Translations under genes and position numbers: made by a program
Part shown: positions 1-8,343 of the stretch, piece by piece
Layout of the letters: the number at the start of each line of letters is the position of its first letter
Numbering within the stretch: the stretch's first letter is position 1
Assembly: GCF_009829325.1 (NCBI RefSeq)
Contig: NZ_VUOS01000025.1
Span: forward strand, 113,014-177,013
Direction of reading: 5' to 3'
From: Nocardia sp. CY41
GTDB lineage: Bacteria > Actinomycetota > Actinomycetes > Mycobacteriales > Mycobacteriaceae
Length of the DNA stretch: 64,000 nt
Notes under the pieces: generated by a model
Told to the model about the DNA's origin: nothing
The model's input: only the letters and a program-made list of their open reading frames with translations
Databases searched by the model: none

Positions 1-281
1 GGCGGAAGCGCGGCGGCGGGTACCACGGGTAGGCCCGCACGGTCGCCGAGCGCGGCTACGAGCAGTCCGGCGGCACGCGCGGCACGTCCGGAACCGGAGA
101 CCAGCACCACGCTCCGGGGCCGCAGATCGGCCAGCCGGGCCAGCGCGTCCTCACCCACGGCCGCCGCGGTAGCGCGTACCTGGGCGCCGCCGGAGGCGGC
201 CGAGCGAAGGGCGCCGCCTGCGTCGGCGGCCTCGAGTGAAGCGGCATCGTCGAGGTCGAGCACCGGTGTTCCAGCGATCAT
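1..281 (-). CDS. TobH-like SIS-family protein, N-terminal part (cut by window edge)
   Basis: The N-terminal 93 or so codons of a minus-strand gene that runs off the left edge. The ATG at 281 follows a good AGGGGAGG ribosome-binding site. The start reads MIAGTPVLDLDDAASLEAAD, followed by an Ala/Gly-rich alpha/beta region with a VVLVSGSGRAARAAGLL stretch that looks like a sugar-isomerase (SIS) nucleotide or sugar-phosphate loop. In mycobacteria the gene just downstream of the phosphomannomutase (Rv3256c) encodes a TobH/SIS-like protein with this opening, so position and sequence agree. It probably follows manB in one transcript (118 bp gap). The catalytic role of the family is not established. 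Confidence 0.7.
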   Translation of the reverse strand, partial: MIAGTPVLDLDDAASLEAADAGGALRSAASGGAQVRATAAAVGEDALARLADLRPRSVVLVSGSGRAARAAGLLVAALGDRAGLPVVPAAALP

Positions 282-399
282 CGGGCGTCCCACCTCCCCT
301 CATCGCGCTGTGTCTTTTCCGCCCCCGCGCCCTCCCGGTCCGGCTGCGACAGCGAGACCGAGTCGGGCGAATCCAAGGCCTGTGATTCCACTATTCCAG

Positions 400-1776
400 T
401 CAGGAGCGCACGATGCTCAGGATCTCGGTCACGAGTGCGTCTACTTCCTCCGCCGATCGGGCCTCGACGTTCAGCCGGAGCAAGGGCTCGGTGTTCGACG
501 CGCGCAGGTTGAACCACGCGTTGTCGGCCAGTTGCACGGTCACCCCGTCCAGCCGATCCACCGAGTGCGCGCGGTCGGCGAAGGCGTCCACCACGGCCAT
601 CGTCCGCTCCTCGGCGTCGGCCACGGTGGAGTTGATCTCACCCGAGGCCGCGTAGGTCGCGTAGGAGGCCATCAGCTCCGACACCGGTCGATCCTTCTCG
701 CCGAGCGCGGCGAGCACGTGCAGCGCCGCGAGCATCCCGGAGTCGGCGCCCCAGAAGTCGCGGAAGTAGTAGTGCGCGGAGTGCTCGCCGCCGAACACCG
801 CTCCCGTGGCGGCCATCTCCTGCTTGATGAACGAGTGGCCGACCCGCGTGCGCACCGGCGTTCCGCCCAGCTCGTGCACCAGTTCCGGCACCGCGCGGGA
901 AGTGATCAGGTTGTGGATGATCACCGCGCCGGGTTCCTTGGCCAGCTCGCGCTCGGCGACCAGGGCGGTGATCGCCGACGGCGACACCGGGTCGCCGTTC
1001 TCGTCGACCACGAAGCAGCGGTCGGCGTCGCCGTCGAAGGCCAGGCCGATGTCCGCGCCGGTTTCGCGGACCAGCTTCTGCAGGTCCACCAGGTTCGCCG
1101 GGTCCAGCGGGTTGGCCTCGTGGTTCGGGAAGCTACCGTCCAGTTCGAAGTACAAGGGCACGATCTGCACCTGGGGCAGCGCGCCGAGCACCGCGGGCAC
1201 CGTGTGGCCGCCCATGCCGTTGCCCGCGTCCACCGCGATGGTGAGTGGGCGGATGCCGCCGAGTTCTACGAGGCCGCGCAGGAATTCCGCGTACTCGGCG
1301 AGCAGGTCCAGTTCGGTCGCGGTGCCGCGCTCGCCCGCGTACTCGGGTACGCCGTCGATCAGTTCGCTCTTGATCGTGGCCAGACCGGTGTCCTGTCCGA
1401 CCGGGAGCGCTTTGGCACGGCACAGCTTGATGCCGTTGTACCGGGCCGGGTTGTGGCTGGCGGTGAACATGGCGCCCGGGCAGTCCAGCCGGCCGGAAGC
1501 GAAGTACAGCTGGTCGGTCGACGCCAACCCGATGTGCACGACGTCGAGGCCCTGGCCGAGCGCACCGTCGGCGAAGGCGGCCGACAGCCCGGGGGAGGAG
1601 TCGCGCATGTCGTGCCCGATGACGAGCCGGTGCGCGCCCTCGGCGCGCATCAGCCGTGCGAAGGACGCGCCGACGTCCCTGACGAAATCCGCGTCGATCT
1701 GATCACCGACCACGCCGCGAACGTCGTAGGCCTTGATCACCGCGTTCACGAATTCGGCAGAGCGGGCGACTGTCAT
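400..1776 (-). CDS. manB: Phosphomannomutase / phosphoglucomutase
   Basis: Interconverts mannose-6-phosphate and mannose-1-phosphate, feeding GDP-mannose for PIMs, lipomannan and glycolipids in the cytoplasm. The protein has the alpha-D-phosphohexomutase layout: the phosphoserine loop TASHNP (Ser about residue 107), the metal loop DGDADRC (about 248) and the sugar-binding GEHSAHY near 320. An in-frame start exists at 1815, but the ATG at 1776 (AGGG 8 nt upstream) puts the conserved IKAYDVRG 13 residues in, as in mycobacterial homologues, and gives 458 aa. It lies downstream of the DUF3499 gene in the same direction. The family assignment is certain; sugar preference rests on context. Confidence 0.93.
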   Translation of the reverse strand: MTVARSAEFVNAVIKAYDVRGVVGDQIDADFVRDVGASFARLMRAEGAHRLVIGHDMRDSSPGLSAAFADGALGQGLDVVHIGLASTDQLYFASGRLDCPGAMFTASHNPARYNGIKLCRAKALPVGQDTGLATIKSELIDGVPEYAGERGTATELDLLAEYAEFLRGLVELGGIRPLTIAVDAGNGMGGHTVPAVLGALPQVQIVPLYFELDGSFPNHEANPLDPANLVDLQKLVRETGADIGLAFDGDADRCFVVDENGDPVSPSAITALVAERELAKEPGAVIIHNLITSRAVPELVHELGGTPVRTRVGHSFIKQEMAATGAVFGGEHSAHYYFRDFWGADSGMLAALHVLAALGEKDRPVSELMASYATYAASGEINSTVADAEERTMAVVDAFADRAHSVDRLDGVTVQLADNAWFNLRASNTEPLLRLNVEARSAEEVDALVTEILSIVRS

Positions 1777-1828
1777 GCCCAACACCCTAGTGGTTGCGCC
1801 GGACCGGTCCGACATCGTCCTCGTCCGA

Positions 1829-2209
1829 TCAGGACGGCGGGTCCGGAAGGACGCGCAGATGGCCGCGGCGACCCGTGCGTGCGGTGCGCGGCGGCGGGGG
1901 AGCGTAGTCGCGATAGCCGCGCTGCTCGCGCTCCGGCGGGCGGCGGCGTAGCCCCGCCTCGCGCACCGCCTCGGCGAGCGCGGTCAGATCGTCGTCATCC
2001 GGTGTGCTCGAGGAGAATCCGCCTTCGTGGCGAACCAGTTCCCAGCCCTTCGGAGCGGTGATGCGTGAGCCGTGCGTTTCGCAGAGATCCCAGGAGTGCG
2101 GTTCGGCGACCGTCGCGAGTGGTCCGACCACTGCCGTCGAGTCCGAGTACACATAGGTGAGCGTCGCGACGGCCGGATTCTTGCAGCCTGGTCGGCAGCA
2201 ACGACGCAT
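1829..2209 (-). CDS. DUF3499 protein with N-terminal Cys cluster
   Basis: A 126-aa actinobacterial protein of unknown function. It begins MRRCCRPGCKNPAVATLTYV and contains SDSTAVVGPLATVAEPHSWD followed by LCETHG and ITAPKGWELVRHE. The paired cysteines at the start (CC and C) plus the later C and H look like a small metal site. Homologues sit beside phosphomannomutase genes in mycobacteria (Rv3258c). The C-terminal third is Arg/Pro rich and probably disordered. A GTG three codons upstream (2218) is an alternative start. It is 52 bp upstream of manB in the same direction, so cotranscription is likely. Confidence 0.85.
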   Translation of the reverse strand: MRRCCRPGCKNPAVATLTYVYSDSTAVVGPLATVAEPHSWDLCETHGSRITAPKGWELVRHEGGFSSSTPDDDDLTALAEAVREAGLRRRPPEREQRGYRDYAPPPPRTARTGRRGHLRVLPDPPS

Positions 2210-2513
2210 GGGAATCACGCCGATGAGAGTAACCCCCCTGGCGCGTCGATGGGGACAGACACGCTTGAAGAATCTCGGTCCGCGCCTGACGAAACGAGGG
2301 CAGCACGGCGCTCCACAGGCCGCGACGCGGCTTGCGGTGATCCGCACGACGTCCCCCGGACGCGCGCACAACGATGTCCCGCTGCGCGCCGCGAGTGGGG
2401 TATCGCGGATGAGAGTGCCGGAGTACCCGGCGGTCGACCGGCCTACACGCGTGTGCGCCTGCGCCTGCCCCGCAATGGCATTCGAGGGCCGCCGCCACGT
2501 GGACGGGTAGGAC
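2210..2513. other. Intergenic stretch without a supported gene
   Basis: About 300 bp between the metallopeptidase-family gene and the DUF3499 gene, both on the minus strand. Open frames exist on both strands, as expected at this GC content, but none has a recognisable protein or a convincing ribosome-binding site. It probably holds the promoter of the DUF3499-manB transcript. Confidence 0.5.
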
Positions 2514-2993
2514 TCACTCGGCTTCCGGATCGATCACGTCCGGGTCGACGCCGAGGTAGGTCGCGACCTGCTGGACCAGCACTTCTCGCAGCAGATCCAC
2601 CAGGTCGTCGGGGTCGCTGGCGCGCAACTCGAGCGGTTTGCGGAACAGCACGACCCGTGCCCGGGTCGCCGCGCCGTGCCGGTCGACGCCTGCCGGGATG
2701 AGCCGCGAGAGGGGCACCGGGCCGTCGGCGACCACCTCGTCCGGCCAGGTGACCGAATCGGGATGCAGCGGACGGATTTTCGGAACGTCATCGACCGCGA
2801 TGTCGAGCTTGGTGAGCCGGTCGTGCCAGCGGGAGTCCAACGGGGCGAACGCCTCCAGCACCAGCCGGTCGAACTTCTGACCGCGGGTCCGCCAGGCGGG
2901 AACCGTGGGTGGCAGCATCGGTCCGCGCACTCCGCGGCCGCGGCGGATCACCGACCGGGCGGTCGGCGGTCGGCGCTTACGGGAACGTGCCAT
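2514..2993 (-). CDS. Zincin-like metallopeptidase-family protein with degenerate active site
   Basis: A 159-aa protein resembling the actinobacterial metallopeptidase (zincin_1-like) family found beside whiB2 (Rv3259 in M. tuberculosis). It has a basic N-terminus (MARSRKRRPPTARS), a central WPDEVVADGPVPLSRLIPAG block and VVLFRKPLELRASDPDDL. Where active members carry a HExxH zinc helix, this one reads LREVLVQQVATYLGVDP, so the zinc-binding histidines are missing and it may not be a peptidase. The start ATG at 2993 was chosen because the upstream in-frame extension looks non-coding. In M. tuberculosis the equivalent gene is on the opposite strand to its neighbours; here it is collinear with manB. 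Confidence 0.8.
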   Translation of the reverse strand: MARSRKRRPPTARSVIRRGRGVRGPMLPPTVPAWRTRGQKFDRLVLEAFAPLDSRWHDRLTKLDIAVDDVPKIRPLHPDSVTWPDEVVADGPVPLSRLIPAGVDRHGAATRARVVLFRKPLELRASDPDDLVDLLREVLVQQVATYLGVDPDVIDPEAE

Positions 2994-3117
2994 GAGACAA
3001 AATCTAGGCCAGCGGGCTCGTGTCGTCCGCACCGAGGCGGTCGGCGAGCCGTGCGGTCGTGTCGCGCGAGCCCGGAGCGCCCCGTGGACGGGCGGCTCCG
3101 GGCTTCGCATACGTCTG

Positions 3118-3498
3118 TCAGCCGATGCCGCGCTTGAGGCGGCGGCGCTCCCGCTCGGAGAGGCCGCCCCAGATACCGAAGCGCTCATCGTGCGCGAGCG
3201 CGTACTCGAGGCACTCGTCGCGTACCTCGCAGCCCATGCAGATCCGTTTGGCCTCGCGGGTCGAGCCGCCCTTCTCGGGGAAGAACGCCTCTGGATCGGT
3301 CTGCGCGCACAGGGCGCGCTCCTGCCACTGCTCTTCGATGGATTCGAACATCTCGTCGAAACCGGTCACGACCAGGCTGAGCCGGGGCGCCGTGACTCCG
3401 TCACCCCCCTCTTGGTCGTTCCAGCCGCCGTTATCTGCGCAGACGCCACGTGCTGCGCCTGCTGTGGAATCGGTCGGCGAGACCATCTCGTTGGCCAC
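3118..3498 (-). CDS. whiB2: WhiB2/WhmD-type iron-sulfur transcription regulator
   Basis: A Wbl-family [4Fe-4S] protein essential for septation and division in mycobacteria. The four cluster cysteines are visible at about residues 64, 87, 90 and 96 (ALCAQ, ICMGCEVRDEC), followed by the Wbl turn GIWGGLSERERRRLKR, which binds the sigma factor and DNA. The GTG at 3498 has GGAGG 6 nt upstream and gives 126 aa; a shorter start at a later Met would match the short M. tuberculosis form. It is divergent from fbiA, and the shared 344-bp region carries a near-consensus LexA box and a strong inverted repeat. Confidence 0.92.
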   Translation of the reverse strand: MANEMVSPTDSTAGAARGVCADNGGWNDQEGGDGVTAPRLSLVVTGFDEMFESIEEQWQERALCAQTDPEAFFPEKGGSTREAKRICMGCEVRDECLEYALAHDERFGIWGGLSERERRRLKRGIG

Positions 3499-3617
3499 GC
3501 TCCGCCTCCTCACTGTGTGTTAGCGCAGAATGATTCTTTCCGTCGGACCAACACTCGCACCGACGGCCATACCCCGCGACGTTGTCCCGCGGACGTCCCC
3601 GAGCTTGTCATACCGAT

Positions 3618-3633
3618 GCGAACATCTGTTCGA
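3618..3633. promoter_or_regulatory. Candidate LexA (SOS) box
   Basis: GCGAACATCTGTTCGA matches the actinobacterial LexA operator TCGAAC-N4-GTTCGA at 11 of 12 defined positions. It lies 120 bp upstream of the whiB2 start and 210 bp upstream of fbiA, in the only non-coding DNA between the two divergent genes. The placement suggests damage control of whiB2, but this is inference. Confidence 0.5.
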
Positions 3634-3638
3634 AAAGC

Positions 3639-3667
3639 GGTTCGCGCGTTGACCTCTCGCGCGAACC
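3639..3667. promoter_or_regulatory. Perfect inverted repeat in the whiB2-fbiA promoter region
   Basis: Perfect 10-bp arms GGTTCGCGCG / CGCGCGAACC separated by TTGACCTCT, starting 5 bp after the candidate LexA box. It could be a protein-binding site or a hairpin in the whiB2 leader. The spacer contains a -35-like TTGACC. Confidence 0.45.
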
Positions 3668-3842
3668 CGGAATGACATGACTGTGATTAGACACGCCGGA
3701 CGCGTCGATGGTCAAGCCGCCGTCGCTATTCCGTTACTATCCGCAGCCGCATTCCGAGACGATCTTGTGATGTGCATTAGCAAATAAACAGCAAATTTGC
3801 CCCGAATGGGAGCCGCCACGCCAGCGCATAGGCTGTGCGGAT

Positions 3843-4841
3843 GTGACTGGACAACAAGCGGACGTCCCGCCCGCGAACGGACCCCGCATCGCCGTGCTGG
3901 TCGGCGGCGTCGGTGGCGCGCGTTTCCTTCAGGGCGTCCGGGAGCTGCTGCCCGAGGCGGACGTCTCCGCGATCGTGAACGTCGGCGACGACGTCTGGAT
4001 GCACGGGCTCCGGATCTGCCCCGACCTCGATACCTGCATGTATACCCTGGGCGGAGGCATCGATACCGAGCGTGGGTGGGGCCGGGTCGGCGAGACCTGG
4101 CACGCCAAGGAGGAGCTCGCGAAATACCACGCGCAGCCGGACTGGTTCGGCTTGGGCGACCGCGATATCGCCACGCATCTGATCCGTACCGAAATGTTGC
4201 GCGCCGGCTACCGGCTCTCCGCCGTCACCGAGGCGCTGTGCAACCGGTGGCAGCCCGGCGTGAAACTCATCCCGGCAACCGACGATCGCTGCGAAACGCA
4301 TGTCGTGGTGTCCGATCCGGACAACCCTGGCGAACGGCGCGCGATCCATTTTCAAGAGTGGTGGGTTCGCTACCGAGCGAACATCGACACCCATGGATTC
4401 GCCACAATTGGCGCCGATGAAGCCAAACCTGCCCCAAATGTGATCGATATCATAGAATTCGCCGACGTGGTCCTCCTCGCGCCGTCGAACCCCGTCGTGA
4501 GCATCGGCGCCATCCTCGCGGTGCCCGGAATCCGCGGCGCGCTGCGCACCACCGCGGCCCAGGTGATCGGCGTTTCCGGCGTGATCGACGGCAAGCCGTT
4601 GCGCGGCATGGCCGACGAGTGCCTGTCGGTGATCGGGGTGGAGACCACGGCCGAGGCGATCGGCCGGTACTACGGCGCACGCTCGGCCACCGGGATCCTG
4701 GACGGCTGGCTGATCCACAGCACCGACACCGCCGAGGTGCCCGGGGTCGAGGTGCGCAGCGTGCCTTTGTTGATGACCGACCCGCCCACCACCGCCGAAA
4801 TGGTGCGTCAGGCCCTGGATCTCGCTGGAGTCGCCCTGTGA
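3843..4841 (+). CDS. fbiA: F420 biosynthesis: 2-phospho-L-lactate (phosphoenolpyruvyl) transferase
   Basis: A CofD/FbiA enzyme (332 aa) that transfers the phospholactyl or phosphoenolpyruvyl group onto Fo to make (dehydro)F420-0 in the cytoplasm. Seen directly: the nucleotide loop VLVGGVGGARFLQG, then IVNVGDDVWMHGLRICPDLDT, GWGRVGETWHA and, late in the protein, LLAPSNPVVSIGAILAVPG, all hallmarks of CofD. The GTG start leads an operon with fbiB (4-nt overlap), the same pairing as Rv3261-Rv3262. Confidence 0.95.
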   Translation: MTGQQADVPPANGPRIAVLVGGVGGARFLQGVRELLPEADVSAIVNVGDDVWMHGLRICPDLDTCMYTLGGGIDTERGWGRVGETWHAKEELAKYHAQPDWFGLGDRDIATHLIRTEMLRAGYRLSAVTEALCNRWQPGVKLIPATDDRCETHVVVSDPDNPGERRAIHFQEWWVRYRANIDTHGFATIGADEAKPAPNVIDIIEFADVVLLAPSNPVVSIGAILAVPGIRGALRTTAAQVIGVSGVIDGKPLRGMADECLSVIGVETTAEAIGRYYGARSATGILDGWLIHSTDTAEVPGVEVRSVPLLMTDPPTTAEMVRQALDLAGVAL

Positions 4842-6184
4842 GCACGCCCACCGATCACGCGGCCGGGGAGCTGCGCATCCTGCCCGTCACCGGGCTGCCC
4901 GAATTCCGTCCCGGCGACGATCTCGCCGCGCACATCGCCCGCTGCGCGCCCTGGCTGGCCGACGGTGACGTGCTGGTGGTGACCAGCAAGATCGTCGCCA
5001 AGGTCGAGGGGCGCATCGTGCAGGCGCCGCTGGACGCCGAGGAGCGCGACGCCGTCCGGCGCAGCCTCGTCGATCAGGAGGCGGTGCGGGTGCTCGCCCG
5101 CAAGGGCCGCACGCTGATCACGGAGAACAAGCTGGGGATCGTGCAGGCGGCCTCCGGTGTGGACGGCTCGAACGTGGAACAGGGCGAACTCGTGCTGCTG
5201 CCCGTCGATCCGGACGCCAGCGCCAAGGCGTTGCGCGCGGCACTCGCCGAGCGGCTGGGTGTGACGGTCGCGGTGGTGGTCACCGACACGATGGGTCGTG
5301 CCTGGCGCAACGGGCAGACCGACGCCGCCATCGGTGCGGCGGGCCTGCGGGTGCTGCACGACTACGCCGGCGCGGTCGACGGTCAGGGCAACGAGCTGTT
5401 CGTCACCCAGGTGGCCGTGGCGGACGAACTGGCCGCGGCCGCCGACCTGGTCAAAGGCAAACTCGGCGGCGTCCCGGTCGCCGTGGTGCGCGGGTTGCCG
5501 ATCGTCGACGACGGCTCGGGCGCCGCCGATCTGCTCCGGGGCGGCACCGACGACCTGTTCTGGCTCGGCACGGCGGAGGCGATCGAACGCGGCCGCAAAG
5601 AGGCGATCCTGCTGCGTCGCTCGATCCGCCAGTTCTCCGACACGCCCGTCGATCCCGAGCGCGTACGCGCGGCGGTGTCGGTCGCGCTGACCGCGCCCGC
5701 TCCACACCACACCCGCCCCGTGCGGTTCGTGTGGCTGCGTACGCCGGAACTGCGCACTCGGCTGCTCGAGGCGATGGCGCAGAAGTGGCGAGCGGATCTG
5801 GCCGCGGACGGCCTGCCGCCGGAACGGGTCGAGCGCAGGGTCGCGCGCGGGCGCATCCTGTTCGACGCGCCCGAGGTGATCATTCCGTTCTGCGTGCCGG
5901 ACGGCGCGCACGACTATCCGGACGAGCGCAGGCGTGCCGACGAGCGCACCATGTTCACCGTCGCGGTGGGCGCCGCGGTGCAGGGCCTGCTGGTCGCGTT
6001 GGCGACCGAGGGGATCGGCAGTTGCTGGATCGGATCGACGATCTTCGCACCGGAGGTCACGCGTGCGGTGCTGGGTCTGGCCGAGGACTGGAGCCCCCTC
6101 GGCGCCATCGCTGTCGGTCATCCGCTCGAGGACCTGACTCCGCGGCAGCCGACGGGTGCGGGCGCCGGGCTGGTCGAGCTGTGA
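4838..6184 (+). CDS. fbiB: F420 biosynthesis: bifunctional gamma-glutamyl ligase / dehydro-F420-0 reductase
   Basis: A 448-aa fusion. The N-terminal half is a CofE-type F420-0:gamma-glutamyl ligase (GDVLVVTSKIVAKVEGR, VVVTDTMGRAWRNGQTDAAIG). The C-terminal half is an FMN nitroreductase-fold domain (AILLRRSIRQFSDTPVD, GAAVQGLLVALATEGIGSCW) that reduces dehydro-F420-0. Together they finish F420 maturation and add the polyglutamate tail. The GTG at 4838 overlaps the fbiA stop (GTGA), which implies translational coupling. The two-domain length fits the actinobacterial FbiB type rather than the single-domain archaeal CofE. Confidence 0.95.
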   Translation: MSTPTDHAAGELRILPVTGLPEFRPGDDLAAHIARCAPWLADGDVLVVTSKIVAKVEGRIVQAPLDAEERDAVRRSLVDQEAVRVLARKGRTLITENKLGIVQAASGVDGSNVEQGELVLLPVDPDASAKALRAALAERLGVTVAVVVTDTMGRAWRNGQTDAAIGAAGLRVLHDYAGAVDGQGNELFVTQVAVADELAAAADLVKGKLGGVPVAVVRGLPIVDDGSGAADLLRGGTDDLFWLGTAEAIERGRKEAILLRRSIRQFSDTPVDPERVRAAVSVALTAPAPHHTRPVRFVWLRTPELRTRLLEAMAQKWRADLAADGLPPERVERRVARGRILFDAPEVIIPFCVPDGAHDYPDERRRADERTMFTVAVGAAVQGLLVALATEGIGSCWIGSTIFAPEVTRAVLGLAEDWSPLGAIAVGHPLEDLTPRQPTGAGAGLVEL

Positions 6185-6218
6185 AGCGCCTCCTCTCCGC
6201 CGCGCGGGAGAAGCGCCG

Positions 6219-6737
6219 GTGAGCGCGGAGTCGCTGCATGCTTCGGCCACCGAACTGCTCGAAACCTGGTGTCCGGCAACCGGTCCGGAGCGATCGCTGC
6301 GTGAGGCGATGCTGGCCTTCCTCGGTTCGGCCCCGCGGGGTTGCCTGCGCGAGCACGCGCCGGGCCATATCACCGCCTCCGCGGTCGTCTTCTCCCACGA
6401 CGGGCGGGAGGTGCTGCTCACGCTGCACCCGCGGGTGGGACGCTGGATCCAGCTCGGCGGGCACTGCGAGGAGCGGGACGAGACCGTCGCGGGCGCCGCG
6501 CTGCGTGAAGCCACCGAGGAGTCCGGCATCGCGGACCTGCGGCTGGAGCCGGGGTTGTACGGCGCGCAGGCGCACCCCATCACCTGCTCGCTGGGCGTGC
6601 CCACCAGACATCTGGACCTCCTGTTCCGCATCACCGCCCCCGCCGGTGCGATCCCGGTGCGCAGCCACGAATCGACCGACCTGCGCTGGTGGCCGGTGAA
6701 CGCGCTGCCCACCGACGCCGACGTCCTGCTGCGGTGA
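6219..6737 (+). CDS. NUDIX hydrolase
   Basis: A 172-aa NUDIX-domain protein. The NUDIX box starts at GGHCEERDETVAGAALREAT and continues ESGI, with the REATEE metal-binding glutamates intact. A 45-residue N-terminal helix region precedes it. It starts at GTG 6219 with GGGAGAAG upstream, 34 bp after fbiB on the same strand, so it is probably the last gene of the fbi operon. The substrate cannot be read from sequence; such enzymes clear nucleoside diphosphate derivatives. A perfect stem-loop follows the stop. Confidence 0.88.
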   Translation: MSAESLHASATELLETWCPATGPERSLREAMLAFLGSAPRGCLREHAPGHITASAVVFSHDGREVLLTLHPRVGRWIQLGGHCEERDETVAGAALREATEESGIADLRLEPGLYGAQAHPITCSLGVPTRHLDLLFRITAPAGAIPVRSHESTDLRWWPVNALPTDADVLLR

Positions 6738-6755
6738 GCTAGCCGAATTCCAACG

Positions 6756-6795
6756 CGTGAGCCCCGGTCGGATGCCCATCCGGCCGGGGCTCACG
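6756..6795 (+). terminator. Rho-independent-like terminator after the fbi operon
   Basis: A hairpin with arms CGTGAGCCCCGG and CCGGGGCTCACG plus an inner CGGATG/CATCCG, about 18 paired bases around a CC loop, directly after the NUDIX stop. There is no U-tract, which is usual in actinobacteria. Confidence 0.7.
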
Positions 6796-6829
6796 TTGTC
6801 CGTGCCCGACGATGTTTACAAATTGCCTC

Positions 6830-6852
6830 ATTTGTCTAGACATACGACAAAT
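6830..6852. promoter_or_regulatory. Candidate AlkX operator upstream of alkB
   Basis: Perfect 7-bp arms ATTTGTC / GACAAAT separated by 9 bp, 70 bp upstream of the alkB start in AT-rich promoter DNA. The operon encodes its own TetR-type regulator, and TetR proteins bind such hyphenated palindromes, so this is the best operator candidate. Confidence 0.5.
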
Positions 6853-6922
6853 GCCCCTATATCGTCCATAGGTGAGGTAATGCACGTCACATGTGGCGTG
6901 CCCTTCGGGAATGGAGACAACG

Positions 6923-8170
6923 ATGTCGACGCACGCCGACACGTCCGCCCAGCCGGTCGAGGTACCGGCCTGGCGGGATCGCAAGCGCTACATGTGGCTG
7001 TGGGGTTTGTTCGCCCCGGCCGGCCTGTTCCTCATCGGCCTGCCGCTGATCTGGGGCTTGAACGAGCTGGGCTGGCATCGCCTCGCGCAGGTGCCGTTCT
7101 GGCTCGGGCCGATCCTGGTCTACGTGCTGATCCCGATCGCGGACATCTTCTTCGGACCGGATGGCGACAACCCGCCCGACGAGGTGATGGAGTACTTGGA
7201 GAACGACAAGTACTACCGCTACCTCACCTACCTGTATCTGCCGTTCCAGTACGCCACGCTGCTCATGGCGGCCTACCTGATCACCGCCGACGAGGTGAGC
7301 TGGCTCGGCATCGACGGCGGCCTGCACGTGGTGGACAAGATCGGGCTGGCGATCACCGTCGGCATGATCGGCGGCATCGGCATCAACACCGCGCACGAAC
7401 TCGGCCACAAGAAGGTCGACCTGGAGCGCTGGCTGTCCCGGATCGCCTTGGCCCAGTCCTGCTACGGGCACTTCTACATCGAGCACAACCGCGGCCACCA
7501 CGTACGCGTCGCCACGCCCGAGGATCCGGCGAGCTCTCGGGTCGGCGAGACATTCTGGGCGTTCTGGCCGCGCACCGTGTGGGGCAGCCTGAAGTCGTCC
7601 TGGCGCCTGGAGAAGGTCCGGCTGGAACGGCTCGGCAAGAAGCCGTGGAGCCTGCGCAACGAAGTGCTCAGCGCGTGGCTGATGTCGGTGGTGCTGTTCG
7701 CGGCCCTGGTCGCGGTGTTCGGCATCGAGCTGCTGCCGTACCTGATCCTGCAGGCGGTGGTGGGCTTCAGTCTGCTGGAGGCGGTCAACTACCTCGAGCA
7801 CTACGGTCTGGTGCGCCAGCGCACGGCCAGCGGCCGCTACGAGCGCCCCGCCCCGGTGCACAGCTGGAACAGCGACCACATCGTCACCAACATCTTCCTG
7901 TACCACCTGCAGCGGCACAGCGACCACCACGCCTACCCCACCCGGCGTTACCAGACGCTGCGCAGCTGGGACGGCGCGCCGAACCTGCCGAGCGGCTACG
8001 CGAGCATGATCCTGCTCGCCTACTTCCCGCCGCTGTGGCGCCGCGTCATGGACAAGCGGGTGCTCGCGCACTACGACGGCGACATCACCCGCGCCAATAT
8101 CGATCCGGGCAAGCGGGAGAAGGTGCTGGCGCGCTACGGCTCCGCTCATGCCGCAGGGGAGACAGCGTGA
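6923..8170 (+). CDS. alkB: Alkane 1-monooxygenase (membrane diiron hydroxylase)
   Basis: Terminal hydroxylation of medium-chain n-alkanes in the inner membrane. The eight-histidine diiron signature is complete: HELGHKK, EHNRGHH, NYLEHYG and LQRHSDHHAYP, with about six hydrophobic membrane segments between residues 25 and 280. ATG 6923 has GGAGA 5 nt upstream; two earlier in-frame starts exist. It gives 415 aa, normal for actinobacterial AlkB. It overlaps the first rubredoxin gene (GTGA), so electron donor and hydroxylase are cotranslated. Order alkB-rubA-rubB-alkX equals Rv3252c-Rv3249c. Confidence 0.95.
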   Translation: MSTHADTSAQPVEVPAWRDRKRYMWLWGLFAPAGLFLIGLPLIWGLNELGWHRLAQVPFWLGPILVYVLIPIADIFFGPDGDNPPDEVMEYLENDKYYRYLTYLYLPFQYATLLMAAYLITADEVSWLGIDGGLHVVDKIGLAITVGMIGGIGINTAHELGHKKVDLERWLSRIALAQSCYGHFYIEHNRGHHVRVATPEDPASSRVGETFWAFWPRTVWGSLKSSWRLEKVRLERLGKKPWSLRNEVLSAWLMSVVLFAALVAVFGIELLPYLILQAVVGFSLLEAVNYLEHYGLVRQRTASGRYERPAPVHSWNSDHIVTNIFLYHLQRHSDHHAYPTRRYQTLRSWDGAPNLPSGYASMILLAYFPPLWRRVMDKRVLAHYDGDITRANIDPGKREKVLARYGSAHAAGETA

Positions 8171-8334
8171 GCGCGTATCGCTGCCCCGTCTGCGACTACG
8201 TTTTCGACGAGGTGAAAGGTGCTCCGCACGAGGGTTTTCCGGCAGGCACCCGGTGGGAGGCGGTGCCGGACGACTGGTGCTGCCCGGACTGCGGGGTGCG
8301 GGAGAAGATCGATTTCGAGCCGATAGGGACATAG
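8167..8334 (+). CDS. rubA: Rubredoxin, AlkG1-like
   Basis: A 55-aa rubredoxin whose iron ligands are CPVC and CPDC. The intervening GFPAGTRWEAVPDDWCCPDCG is typical. It lacks the canonical YxCxxCGF-YDE start and has a short insertion (VKGAPHEG), resembling AlkG1-type rubredoxins, which generally cannot by themselves replace the electron-transferring AlkG2 type in alkane oxidation. The GTG start overlaps the alkB stop. Confidence 0.9.
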   Translation: MSAYRCPVCDYVFDEVKGAPHEGFPAGTRWEAVPDDWCCPDCGVREKIDFEPIGT

Positions 8335-8343
8335 GACCACGAA

